From positions 291,205-355,204 of the forward strand of contig JAJVIH010000016.1 in NCBI GenBank assembly GCA_022072125.1: DNA of 64,000 nucleotides, written 5' to 3'. Each line of letters opens with the position of its first letter. Position 1 is the first letter of the stretch. The notes under the pieces are model-generated. The model was not told the origin of the DNA. It worked only from the letters and a program-made list of their open reading frames with translations, and did not search any database. This DNA is from Myxococcota bacterium (GTDB taxonomy: Bacteria > Myxococcota > JAJVIH01). The position numbers and the translations under genes were made by a program. Shown here one piece after another: positions 25,253 through 32,479 of this stretch.

Positions 25253-26959
25253 CTACCCTTGCCATTCCAGTTCGCGCTCGATACCCAGGGACTGCAGCAA
25301 ATCGCCTTGCCGGGCGAGGTGAGGCGGTTTCACATGGGCGTCTGGCGCTCCCCTGGACACCAGCCCGGCGCGATGGGCGGCGTAGGCTCCCGTTCGCAGA
25401 ATGGCGAGCAGGGGAGGGCCCAAACGCAACGAATCCCGCTTGGCGGCGTATTCCACATTGATCCTCCGCAGTTCGCGCTCGCAGCTTTCCAGCAGATCGC
25501 CGGCATGGTTGGAATCCCACGGGGAGGCGGGTTCGAAGGCGAATACGTAGCGCGGGGGTTCGGCCAGCCGCAGCCCCAGGGTGAAGCCGTTGGCGGCCAG
25601 CGATTCCTGTTGCAGGGCGGCGGTCATGGCTTCCACCGCCTGGGACTCGGTGATTTTTTCGCCGGTGATATTCAGCACGGCGCCCTTGTGGCGGAAGACA
25701 ATCTGCGCTGCTCCGCTCCACGGTTCTCCCGCTTCCACCACATCATTGATGTCGTAGCGCGCCAGCCCGTTCGCCGAGGTGATGACGGCGAAATACCGGC
25801 GGCCGGGCTCCAGTTCATGGGCCAGGCAGGTGTTGGGAAATTCCGCGTTGGGGTTGGCCAGGCGCTCCTCTTCGGGAATGAACTCCAAAAACGCGCCGTG
25901 CAGGGCGATGGGAGCAAATGGGGTTCCAGCGGACATGGGAATGGAAAAGGTCCCTTCGCTGGCGGCGTACCCGTAGTCCATGATCGGCAATGGATCGAAC
26001 CAGCGGTCAAACTGCTTGAGATAAAAATCCGCCGATCCCCCCGTCCAGCACAGCAGACCGCACAGGCGCGGCCACACTTCGCCGGGGCGGACCACCCCCT
26101 GCCGCGCCAGTGACCGCTCCATGGCGGCGGCGGCGGCGGGCGCCTTGCGCAGGCGTTTGGCGAGCAGTTTGCCCAATCCGGTGCGGCCCTGAAACGCCGG
26201 GTGATATGTTCCATCGCGCAGGTCGCGGATGAGATCTGGACCGTGCTCCGTCAATTTGTTGCAGATCAGGACGATGGTGGAAGGGTTGATGGCGCCAATC
26301 GCCGAAACCTGTTCCTGCAACGACAGCCGCAGCAGGGCGTAGTAGCGGGCGGGATACTCCGGCTCCAGCCAGACCTCCGGCGGGATATGCTGGAAGGGAG
26401 CGGTGATCCGGTGCATGGCGCCGGAGGATAACGCCGCGGTGATGGATCCGTAGGGGACGCCGCCTTCCGTCACGCCGTCGCGGGCGGGGGACTGGATGCC
26501 CAGCATGCGTCCGCGGGCCACGCCCGGCATGGCTTGCGTCACCTGGCGCATCCACACCTTGCGAACGCGCCGGAATTCATCCAGCGAGGCTTCCGTCACC
26601 GGGATCATCTTCGGTGTTCCCGTGGTTCCGGAGGTCCGCGCGAAAAACCGGATGGGCTGGCTGACAATCACCGCGTTTTCGCCGCGGACGGCGCGCTGGA
26701 TCCAGGGTTCCAGTCCCGCGTAACCGCGCACGGGAACCGCCTTGCGGAAATCATCCGGATTGCGGATGGCGGCGAAACCATGCTCCCGCCCAAAGGCGGT
26801 GCTTTCATTCCCGCGTACAATGGCGAGCAATGATTCGGCTTGCGCCCGGGCGGGGTTCTCCACGGCGCGCAACCAGGCTTTCCAGCTTTTTGAAAACAGC
26901 AGCCTTCCCCCCGCTGCGATCCAGGGCAAGGGCATGCAGGTGAACAAGCGGTTGATCAT
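25253..26959 (-). CDS. GH3-family acyl-adenylating enzyme
   Basis: 568-residue member of the GH3 'auxin-responsive' family, part of the ANL adenylate-forming superfamily; plant members join amino acids to carboxylic acids such as indole acetate or jasmonate. The ATP motif is FARTSGTTGTPKMIPVT, followed by the typical GH3 body: IVLICNKLTEHGPDLIRDL (where family members have the 'SxL' segment), LCGLLCWTGGSADFYLKQF, IMDYGYAASEGTFSIPM, FLEFIPEEE, YDINDVVEAGE and FRHKGAVLNITGEKITESQ. Bacterial members have no assigned substrate. The ATG overlaps the kdsA stop as ATGA, so the enzyme is made together with Kdo-8-phosphate synthase. A role in envelope or lipid modification is inferred only from that. 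Confidence 0.88.
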   Translation of the reverse strand: MINRLFTCMPLPWIAAGGRLLFSKSWKAWLRAVENPARAQAESLLAIVRGNESTAFGREHGFAAIRNPDDFRKAVPVRGYAGLEPWIQRAVRGENAVIVSQPIRFFARTSGTTGTPKMIPVTEASLDEFRRVRKVWMRQVTQAMPGVARGRMLGIQSPARDGVTEGGVPYGSITAALSSGAMHRITAPFQHIPPEVWLEPEYPARYYALLRLSLQEQVSAIGAINPSTIVLICNKLTEHGPDLIRDLRDGTYHPAFQGRTGLGKLLAKRLRKAPAAAAAMERSLARQGVVRPGEVWPRLCGLLCWTGGSADFYLKQFDRWFDPLPIMDYGYAASEGTFSIPMSAGTPFAPIALHGAFLEFIPEEERLANPNAEFPNTCLAHELEPGRRYFAVITSANGLARYDINDVVEAGEPWSGAAQIVFRHKGAVLNITGEKITESQAVEAMTAALQQESLAANGFTLGLRLAEPPRYVFAFEPASPWDSNHAGDLLESCERELRRINVEYAAKRDSLRLGPPLLAILRTGAYAAHRAGLVSRGAPDAHVKPPHLARQGDLLQSLGIERELEWQG

Positions 26960-27774
26960 GAGTTGGCGCGGGCCGCGCGGGCGATGCGAAGGGCGCAGGT
27001 GATCAAGCGCTCGAACTGATCCAGCGGCAGGACGGTCAGGCGATCCGACAAGGCCTCATCGGGCCGATCATGGACCTCGGCGAAAATTCCATGCACCCCG
27101 ATGGCCGCGGCGGCCCGCGCCAGCGGCAGAACGAACTCCCGCGAGCCGCCCGTGAACACGCCGCCGCTGGACGGGTGCTGCACCGAGTGGGTGGCGTCGA
27201 AGATCACTGGAACATTCATGCTCTTCATCACTTCGATGCAGCGGAAATCCACCACCAGATCGCCATGGCCGAATGTGGTTCCCCGTTCGGTCAGCCACAC
27301 GCGCTGGCAACCCGCCTCGCGCACCTTTTCGACCGCAGGCGCCATGGCCGCGGGGGGCATGAACTGGCCCTTTTTGATGTTGACGATGCGGGCGTGACGG
27401 CCCGCCGCCAGCAGCAGATCGGTCTGGCGGCACAGGAAGGCCGGAATCTGTATGATATCCGCCACCGCGCCCACGGCGGCGCAGTCATCGTCGCGGTGGA
27501 CATCGGTCAGGACCGGCAGTCCGGCGGTTTCCCGCACGCGGGAGAGGATCCGCAGTCCCTCCTTCAGGCCAGGACCCCGGAAGCTGGAAAGGCTGGTGCG
27601 ATTCGCCTTGTCGTAGGACGCCTTGAAAATCAGCCGCGCGCCCGCGCCATGGGCGATTTCGCGCAGCACGGACGCCATGTGCAGGACATGAGCCTCCGAT
27701 TCAATCACACAAGGCCCCGCGATGAAGAAAGGATCGCCCGGGGCGCCAATGTCGTGCAACCAGGAAAAATCCAT
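26956..27774 (-). CDS. kdsA: 3-deoxy-D-manno-octulosonate 8-phosphate synthase (metal-dependent type)
   Basis: Condenses arabinose 5-phosphate with phosphoenolpyruvate to Kdo 8-phosphate for LPS inner core. 272 residues with the family blocks FKASYDKANRTS, IIQIPAFLCRQTDLLLAA, NIKKGQFM, TERGTTFGHGDLVVDFR and FDATHSVQHP. Cys22 in IAGPCVIES, the His of ATHSVQ, the Glu of FAEVH and the Asp of ALSDRL match the four metal ligands of the Aquifex-type enzyme, whereas E. coli has Asn at the first position. The enzyme should therefore need a divalent metal. It is the first gene of a two-gene unit with the GH3 enzyme; no kdsB, kdsC or kdsD lies in the window. Confidence 0.95.
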   Translation of the reverse strand: MDFSWLHDIGAPGDPFFIAGPCVIESEAHVLHMASVLREIAHGAGARLIFKASYDKANRTSLSSFRGPGLKEGLRILSRVRETAGLPVLTDVHRDDDCAAVGAVADIIQIPAFLCRQTDLLLAAGRHARIVNIKKGQFMPPAAMAPAVEKVREAGCQRVWLTERGTTFGHGDLVVDFRCIEVMKSMNVPVIFDATHSVQHPSSGGVFTGGSREFVLPLARAAAAIGVHGIFAEVHDRPDEALSDRLTVLPLDQFERLITCALRIARAARANS

Positions 27775-27863
27775 GGGGCGTTCAACCTGTCCGCGGGCCG
27801 GATATGCCCGTCAGTACTGGAACATCCGGGAAAAGAGAAGTGAACCAAACTTGGAGAAGATCA

Positions 27864-28246
27864 TCACTGCCTAGTCCGCCGCAATATGATCGCGATCACA
27901 ATGAACAGGCAATACGTTTTGGGAAAATCGCAAGGTGATTGTCCGTGGCGGACGCCCTCCCTGGCGCGTTTGATGACCAGCGGAGCGATCAGCGCCCCCC
28001 GGAACAGGAATCAGACCCGGCGACAGCTTCATGGGGGTCTTGCCGGTGAAATAGGGGGGCCGCCCGCCGGCAGCGGTGAACTGGGCGGCAGGCGGCGCCG
28101 GTTTCAGCGGCGGGAAAACCGCCGCCTCGAACCAGGGTTTGCGGGAAAGGCGGCGCTGCGCGCCACGGAAACGGGGGTCAGGCCATATCGCCGCGCATTT
28201 GGGGTGTTCCAGGACGGGAGCCGTTGCGGGCACATACGGCATGGGG
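27864..28246 (-). pseudogene. Possible frameshifted small membrane protein downstream of the kinase
   Basis: A 472-base gap (27775-28246) has no intact recognised gene, but the minus strand holds protein-like pieces in two frames. One frame, from the end of the kinase gene to about 28012, reads a Pro/Ala-rich stretch ending FTGKTPMKLSPGL. A second frame, 28010-27864, has 48 codons with a hydrophobic segment, a basic linker (VIKRAREGVRHG) and a transmembrane-like helix (CLFIVIAIILRRTRQ) before TGA, but no ATG or GTG at its head. A single-base shift near 28005-28015, next to a run of six G, would join them. It may be a decayed gene, a sequencing slip or chance. Nothing else is seen in the gap. 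Confidence 0.25.
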
Positions 28247-29932
28247 CTATTTCCGGATGACAATCACGCGGGTGCGCGCCGCAAGATCATGCAGGGCCGT
28301 ACGCTCGGAAGTCACGAAGGCAACGATGTAGTTGGGTATGCCGGCGCAAAAAAAGTTGAGGAACATCCTCACCCCCGCCCGCACCCACGCCTGCCACGGT
28401 TCGATATCCGAACCGTTGGCTTTCACCACCTTGAGTCCAGTGGCCATTTTCCCCAGGGTTTGGCCCCGCATGTGCAAGAAGGCGCCCTCATAAACAAAGG
28501 GGATGAACCCCACGATGTAGGCTCTGGGATTGTCGCTGAACCAGTCCAACCCCATCATGGAAAGAAGGATGATCGAGGGAATCACCACCACGGCTCCATC
28601 CATGAAAATGGCGCCGGAACGCCTGCCGATGGTCGCCAGTTCGATCCCTGATCCCTCCCCGATCCCCGCCTGGATTTCATGGGTGGCCACGGTCTTGCAG
28701 TTGTAGCAATAGGTCTTGCCCGCCAGAGAAACCATCTGGTTCGAGGTGAAGAGCAGGCCGCAGCGAGCGCATTGAATTTGATCGCCGCCGCCGGGCCGGA
28801 CCCCGGGCTCGACAGATTGCGTGGGTGGTTGCTGCGGATATGGGGATTGCGGCTGAACCGGCGGGGTGAAAAATGGTTTGGACTCCCCGGGAGCCGCTGG
28901 CGGAGGAACGGGCCGGGCCGCCGGTTGAGCCGGATTTTCCAGCTTGCGTCCTGTCAGCGCTTCGTAGAACGCCGCCACGGAATCGTAACGCAGGAACATC
29001 GCCCCCTTGGTGGCCCGTTCGAATACATCCTGAAAATTGCGGGGCAAATCAGGCCTGCGGTGCGTGATGGAGTCAGGGCTGGTTCCCACGGGCAATCCGC
29101 CGGTGCACAATTCATAGAGGATCACGCCCGCGGAATAAATATCCGCACGGTGATCCGCTTTCCCGCCGCTCTGGAGTTGTTCCGGCGCGGCGTATTGGGG
29201 CTTGCCCATGGCGGCGCCTTCGCGGGTGAGGGGAGCGCCGCCGTCCGCGAGCGCTCGCGCGACGCCGAAATCCGTCAGCACCACCTGGCCATCGTTGCGG
29301 ATGATGATGTTGTCCGGCGACAGGTCCCGGTGAATCACGCCGCGGCCATGGGCGAAAGCCAGGGCCTGGCAAATCCCCTGCAGGAATCCAGCGATCTCCC
29401 CCGCCTGCAGCGGCGCGCCCTGGCGGGAATCCAGCAGGCGGCGCAGGCTCTGGCCTTCCACCAGGTCCATGGTGAAATAGAGCAGCGGTTCCCGCCCGGT
29501 GTTGGCGTGCCCCAAATCATGCACGCGCACGATATTCGGGTGGCGCAAATCCTGCGTCAGCGTGACCTCCCGGATGAAGCGTTCGCGCGCCCGCGGGTTC
29601 TGGGTCAACGCCGGCTGCATCAGCTTGAGCGCCACGGGGATATTCCGGACCCGATCAAAGGCGGAATACACCACACCCATGCCGCCCTGGCCGAGTTGAT
29701 CGCGGATTTCATATCGTCCATCAAAAATTTCGCCGGGATGAAAATCCACGTTCGCCGGATGTTGATCCGCCAGCGTGACCTGGGATGGCCCGGCCGGAGG
29801 CGGAGCCCTCATGGACGATTCCGGCGAGGGGCTGAACCCCCACGACTCCACCGGCAACGCCGCACCGCAACGCGCGCAAAATGCGGAGCCGCCGGGATTG
29901 GGGTGCTGGCATCGGATGCAAGTGATATCCAT
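28247..29932 (-). CDS. Zinc-ribbon Ser/Thr protein kinase with C-terminal RDD membrane domain
   Basis: 561 residues. An N-terminal zinc ribbon (C5, C8, C19, C22) precedes a Hanks-type kinase: LGQGGMGVVY (80-89), Lys103 in VALKLM, HRDLSPDN (201-208), DFG (221-223) and YAAPEQL. A Pro/Gln-rich linker follows, then a second four-Cys ribbon (CARC...CYNC) and an RDD domain with three hydrophobic helices (VVVIPSIILLSMMGL, YIVGFIPFVYEGAF, GQTLGKMATGLKVV, ARTRVIVIRK). The HRDLKPxN lysine is replaced by serine, a variant common in myxobacterial kinases; the catalytic Asp203 and Asn208 are kept, so activity is expected. The kinase would be tethered to the membrane through the RDD domain. A good promoter lies about 30 bases upstream. 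Substrates are unknown. Confidence 0.9.
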   Translation of the reverse strand: MDITCIRCQHPNPGGSAFCARCGAALPVESWGFSPSPESSMRAPPPAGPSQVTLADQHPANVDFHPGEIFDGRYEIRDQLGQGGMGVVYSAFDRVRNIPVALKLMQPALTQNPRARERFIREVTLTQDLRHPNIVRVHDLGHANTGREPLLYFTMDLVEGQSLRRLLDSRQGAPLQAGEIAGFLQGICQALAFAHGRGVIHRDLSPDNIIIRNDGQVVLTDFGVARALADGGAPLTREGAAMGKPQYAAPEQLQSGGKADHRADIYSAGVILYELCTGGLPVGTSPDSITHRRPDLPRNFQDVFERATKGAMFLRYDSVAAFYEALTGRKLENPAQPAARPVPPPAAPGESKPFFTPPVQPQSPYPQQPPTQSVEPGVRPGGGDQIQCARCGLLFTSNQMVSLAGKTYCYNCKTVATHEIQAGIGEGSGIELATIGRRSGAIFMDGAVVVIPSIILLSMMGLDWFSDNPRAYIVGFIPFVYEGAFLHMRGQTLGKMATGLKVVKANGSDIEPWQAWVRAGVRMFLNFFCAGIPNYIVAFVTSERTALHDLAARTRVIVIRK

Positions 29933-29960
29933 CGGATTTGCGGGGAATCGTTGAGCAACG

Positions 29961-29990
29961 ACTATACGGAGAGGGTCACAGCCCAGTCAA
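29961..29990 (-). promoter_or_regulatory. Sigma-70 promoter of the zinc-ribbon/RDD kinase
   Basis: Minus strand: TTGACT (29990-29985), 18-base spacer, TATAGT (29966-29961), about 29 bases before the kinase ATG. The rest of the 432-base divergent region (29933-30364) shows no gene; a plus-strand frame open across it is shadow of the kinase. Confidence 0.7.
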
Positions 29991-30364
29991 ACGGTTCATG
30001 CGCTTCCCTCCGCTGGCCCCAGGTTTTGGTGAGCGGTTGGGCTTTGTTTTTCATGTACGATGTACGCGGATGCTTTCGTGCAACGGGTTTGCGGAATGCG
30101 ATAGGAGACCAGGCGCGGTTTTGTGTGTATCCCCGCAAGTTGAAGCCTTCCCAACCTCCAAACCAGGGGGTCAAACTCCCGGATGGCATGCCGGCGGCGG
30201 AAAAGAGCCTTGCCACGGGGTGTTTCATCCTGTTCCGTTCCGTCTGGCGGACAGACAGGAAGCAGCCGCCTGCACCGTGGTTGACCCCAGACTCACGGTC
30301 CGCCTTGACTTCGGAAGAGGCTCTGGTATGGAAAATACGGTTTACCGTCAACACTGGGGAAGGT

Positions 30365-30700
30365 ATGCGCCGGAAGGCTTGCATCTTTGTTGTTGTTGTG
30401 GGCGTCGCCGCCGCGCTGCAGGGTTGCGCCAACGCCTGCATGGATTTGCAGGAAACATACGACGCCTGCTTTGGCCCCAATAAATACAAACTCCCGGCTT
30501 TTTCCGGTGAAGGCGCCGACGCCCAGTGCAAATTGTGGAACGACCAGTTTGTCGCTGCTGTCGCGGCCAATCCGAAAATCTGCCCCAATGGAGAACTGCC
30601 CCTTTTGCCCACGGCGGTTCCCAACCTCCCGGATGCGGGCGGGGCGGGGGATGGCTTTTTTGGCGGCGGTGGGCAGTCCCTTTCCAGCAGCAAGAAATAA
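30365..30700 (+). CDS. Small cysteine-containing lipoprotein
   Basis: 111 residues starting MRRKACIFVVVVGVAAALQGC, a lipobox-type signal sequence. The mature part has spaced cysteines (NACMDLQETYDACFGPNKY, DAQCKLW, PKICPNGE) and a Gly-rich tail. Together with the helical look of 'CMDLQETYDACF' these suggest a small disulfide-linked helical protein. No family is recognised. GGGGAAGG directly before the ATG serves as ribosome binding site. The frame is open far upstream because it crosses the divergent region, but only this part has coding character. Confidence 0.6.
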   Translation: MRRKACIFVVVVGVAAALQGCANACMDLQETYDACFGPNKYKLPAFSGEGADAQCKLWNDQFVAAVAANPKICPNGELPLLPTAVPNLPDAGGAGDGFFGGGGQSLSSSKK

Positions 30701-30923
30701 CACCAGCCGCCCGGCGTTCTTCGCCGCGGGTTCCTTCGATCTAAGGTTGACTTTCAACTTCTGGAGATTTCCAGAGACGGCGGTATTCGCCCCTGGGGCC
30801 GGAACCATCTGGAGCGGGAGCCACAAGCCCCGGTGGTGAATCCGGAACGGACTTCTTGGTTGGGGAGGCGATGCGAGCCCGGTTCACGCCGCGATATAGA
30901 CAGGCTCCCTGTATGAAACCGGC

Positions 30924-31370
30924 TCAACCCTTCCGGTATTCGGACTCCACGAAGTTCTTGAAGTCCTGAAGATAGCGCATGGATTCCTTCCGGAAGGCCC
31001 CTGGCATGAGCCATCCGAACAACTTCATGAAGCCGCTGAAGCGAAATTCCTGTTCGGATACATAACGGGTTTTTCCGCCGGGGACCTCCTCAAACAGGTT
31101 GCGGACGGAATTCCACACCCCTTTAGCCTCGTAGACGCCGCTGAATTCGCGCGGCAAGTCGCGCACGGTAATGGTCTCCACCATTTCCATGCGGCGGCCG
31201 TTGGTCAGAAAAACCAGCTGGGATTTGGCGCCCGGTTGGCCTGGGGTTCCGCCGAGAGGGGTAAAACTTTGCAGGCCCTTCATCCACTTTTTCATGTTGT
31301 CCGGGTTATCGAACAGCGAGATGACCTTGTCGCGGGGGACATCAATGGTGACTTCAACCTGGTATTTCAT
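30924..31370 (-). CDS. SRPBCC (START-like) family protein
   Basis: 148-residue protein of the polyketide cyclase/SRPBCC hydrophobic-pocket fold: it opens with MKYQVEVTIDVPRDKVISLF, then 'MKKWMKGLQSFTPL', a strand region 'SQLVFLTNGRRMEMVETITV', and ends with a long helix (FRKESMRYLQDFKNFVES). Such proteins bind lipids or small hydrophobic ligands; the ligand here is unknown. ATG 31370 has GGAGG upstream. It is the only gene between the tRNA-Ser gene and the small lipoprotein. Confidence 0.8.
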   Translation of the reverse strand: MKYQVEVTIDVPRDKVISLFDNPDNMKKWMKGLQSFTPLGGTPGQPGAKSQLVFLTNGRRMEMVETITVRDLPREFSGVYEAKGVWNSVRNLFEEVPGGKTRYVSEQEFRFSGFMKLFGWLMPGAFRKESMRYLQDFKNFVESEYRKG

Positions 31371-31402
31371 GCCGCCTCCAATCATATGTATATGCATGAA
31401 AA

Positions 31403-31431
31403 GAAATAGCGGCCCAGGAAAATTCTTGCAA
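31403..31431 (-). promoter_or_regulatory. Possible promoter of the SRPBCC gene
   Basis: Minus strand: TTGCAA (31431-31426), 17-base spacer, TATTTC (31408-31403), about 33 bases before the ATG. The -10 match is weak. Confidence 0.35.
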
Positions 31432-31458
31432 GGCAATGGGGTGACGGCGCGGCATGAT

Positions 31459-31548
31459 TGGCGGAGGGGGTGGGATTCGAACCCACGGTACGGTTACCCG
31501 TACGACGGTTTTCAAGACCGTTGCCTTAAACCGCTCGGCCACCCCTCC
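31459..31548 (-). tRNA. tRNA-Ser (UGA anticodon)
   Basis: Full class II cloverleaf on the minus strand. Acceptor GGAGGGG pairs with CCCCTCC, with discriminator G and a genome-encoded CCA. The anticodon stem ACGGT/ACCGT encloses loop CTTGAAA (anticodon TGA), there is a long variable arm (TACGGGTAACCGTA region), and the T-loop has GGTTCGAATCC. It reads UCA (and other UCN) codons. Confidence 0.95.
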
Positions 31549-31558
31549 GCGCCAAGCC

Positions 31559-31587
31559 TGTATGCATCAATCCGCTGGGGGACTCAA
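31559..31587 (-). promoter_or_regulatory. Possible promoter of tRNA-Ser
   Basis: Minus strand: TTGAGT (31587-31582), 17-base spacer, CATACA (31564-31559), about 11 bases before the mature tRNA 5' end. The spacing is ideal; the -10 box is poor. Confidence 0.4.
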
Positions 31588-31746
31588 GAAGACCGTACGT
31601 CCGGCGGTCTCCCCCGAAAAATCCCGTTTTGGCGTCCGGATTTCAGAACCAATCCGCTGCTCATGCGTCTAAAACCGGGAGCCCGGCTGGCGCGGACGCC
31701 GGAATTTCCGTCCGGGAAACCGGGCTTTACCATTGTTCAACAGGTA

Positions 31747-31775
31747 TTGACGGAAGGCCCGTTTTCGACTACAAT
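31747..31775 (+). promoter_or_regulatory. Sigma-70 promoter of the CarD/CdnL gene
   Basis: TTGACG (31747-31752), 17-base spacer, TACAAT (31770-31775); the 5' leader is about 54 bases. This is one of the best matches to a housekeeping promoter in the window. Confidence 0.8.
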
Positions 31776-31835
31776 GCATCGCCCAATACCTTGCCGGGGG
31801 GCAGGGGACAAGTCTAACTCACTGGAGAGTCACTG

Positions 31836-32354
31836 ATGTCCAGCTTTCGTTTCAAGATAGGCGACAAGGCGGTTTACCCGGCCCATGGCGTGGCGGAAGT
31901 CACCGGAATCGAGGAAAAGAATATCGGCGGCACCCGCCAGTCATTCTATGTCCTGCGCATCCTCGACAACGGCATGAAGATCATGATCCCCACCGACAGC
32001 GCCGGGAACGTGGGCCTGCGCGAGATCATCGGCAAGGAAGAGGTCCGCGAAGTCTACGAGATCCTGCGCGACCGCAAAATCTCGGTCAACAGCCAGACCT
32101 GGAATCGCCGCTACCGCGAGTACACCGAGAAGATCAAGACCGGATCGGTCTTTGAAATCGCCGAGGTGCTGCGTGACCTGTATATCCTCAAATTCACCAA
32201 GGATTTGTCCTTCGGCGAACGCAAGATGCTGGACACCGCCCGCAGCCTGCTGGTGCGCGAACTGGCCATCGCCAAACACTCCAAGGAAGAAATCATTGAA
32301 AAGGAGCTGATCGGCATCTTCCGGTCAGCGGCCAACGCATCCGCCGCGGCCTGA
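31836..32354 (+). CDS. cdnL: CarD/CdnL-family RNA polymerase-binding regulator
   Basis: 172-residue CarD_CdnL_TRCF protein. It binds the RNA polymerase beta subunit with its N-terminal Tudor-like domain and stabilises open complexes at rRNA and other housekeeping promoters. Seen here: FKIGDKAVYPAHGVAEVTGIEEK, RQSFYVLRILDNGMKIMIP, GLREI, then the helical DNA-contacting domain with TWNRRYREY, KTGSVFEIAEVLRDL and LSFGERKMLDTARSLL. From memory the match to Myxococcus CdnL is close over most of the length, which supports the taxonomic reading. It has its own promoter, a GGAG ribosome site and a downstream terminator. Confidence 0.95.
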   Translation: MSSFRFKIGDKAVYPAHGVAEVTGIEEKNIGGTRQSFYVLRILDNGMKIMIPTDSAGNVGLREIIGKEEVREVYEILRDRKISVNSQTWNRRYREYTEKIKTGSVFEIAEVLRDLYILKFTKDLSFGERKMLDTARSLLVRELAIAKHSKEEIIEKELIGIFRSAANASAAA

Positions 32355-32374
32355 TTCTATTTCCGGGATTCTCG

Positions 32375-32421
32375 ACCGCCGTTCGTCACCCGCGAGGGGT
32401 GGCGCGCGGCGGTTGTGTTTT
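32375..32421 (+). terminator. Terminator after cdnL
   Basis: Stem ACCGCCG/CGGCGGT, with a nested CACCC/GGGTG inner stem, followed by TTGTGTTTT. It starts 20 bases after the cdnL stop. Confidence 0.6.
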
Positions 32422-32479
32422 CACCGGAGATTCTTCCTGGACAAGCGCAAACCAGGGGCCGGCGGCCGGGAAAGGCCCT

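Noticed and set aside
28679..30364. Long plus-strand open frame upstream of the small lipoprotein
   Set aside because: It lies antisense to the kinase gene and has no domain; GC-rich DNA leaves such shadow frames open. Only 30365-30700 has coding character.
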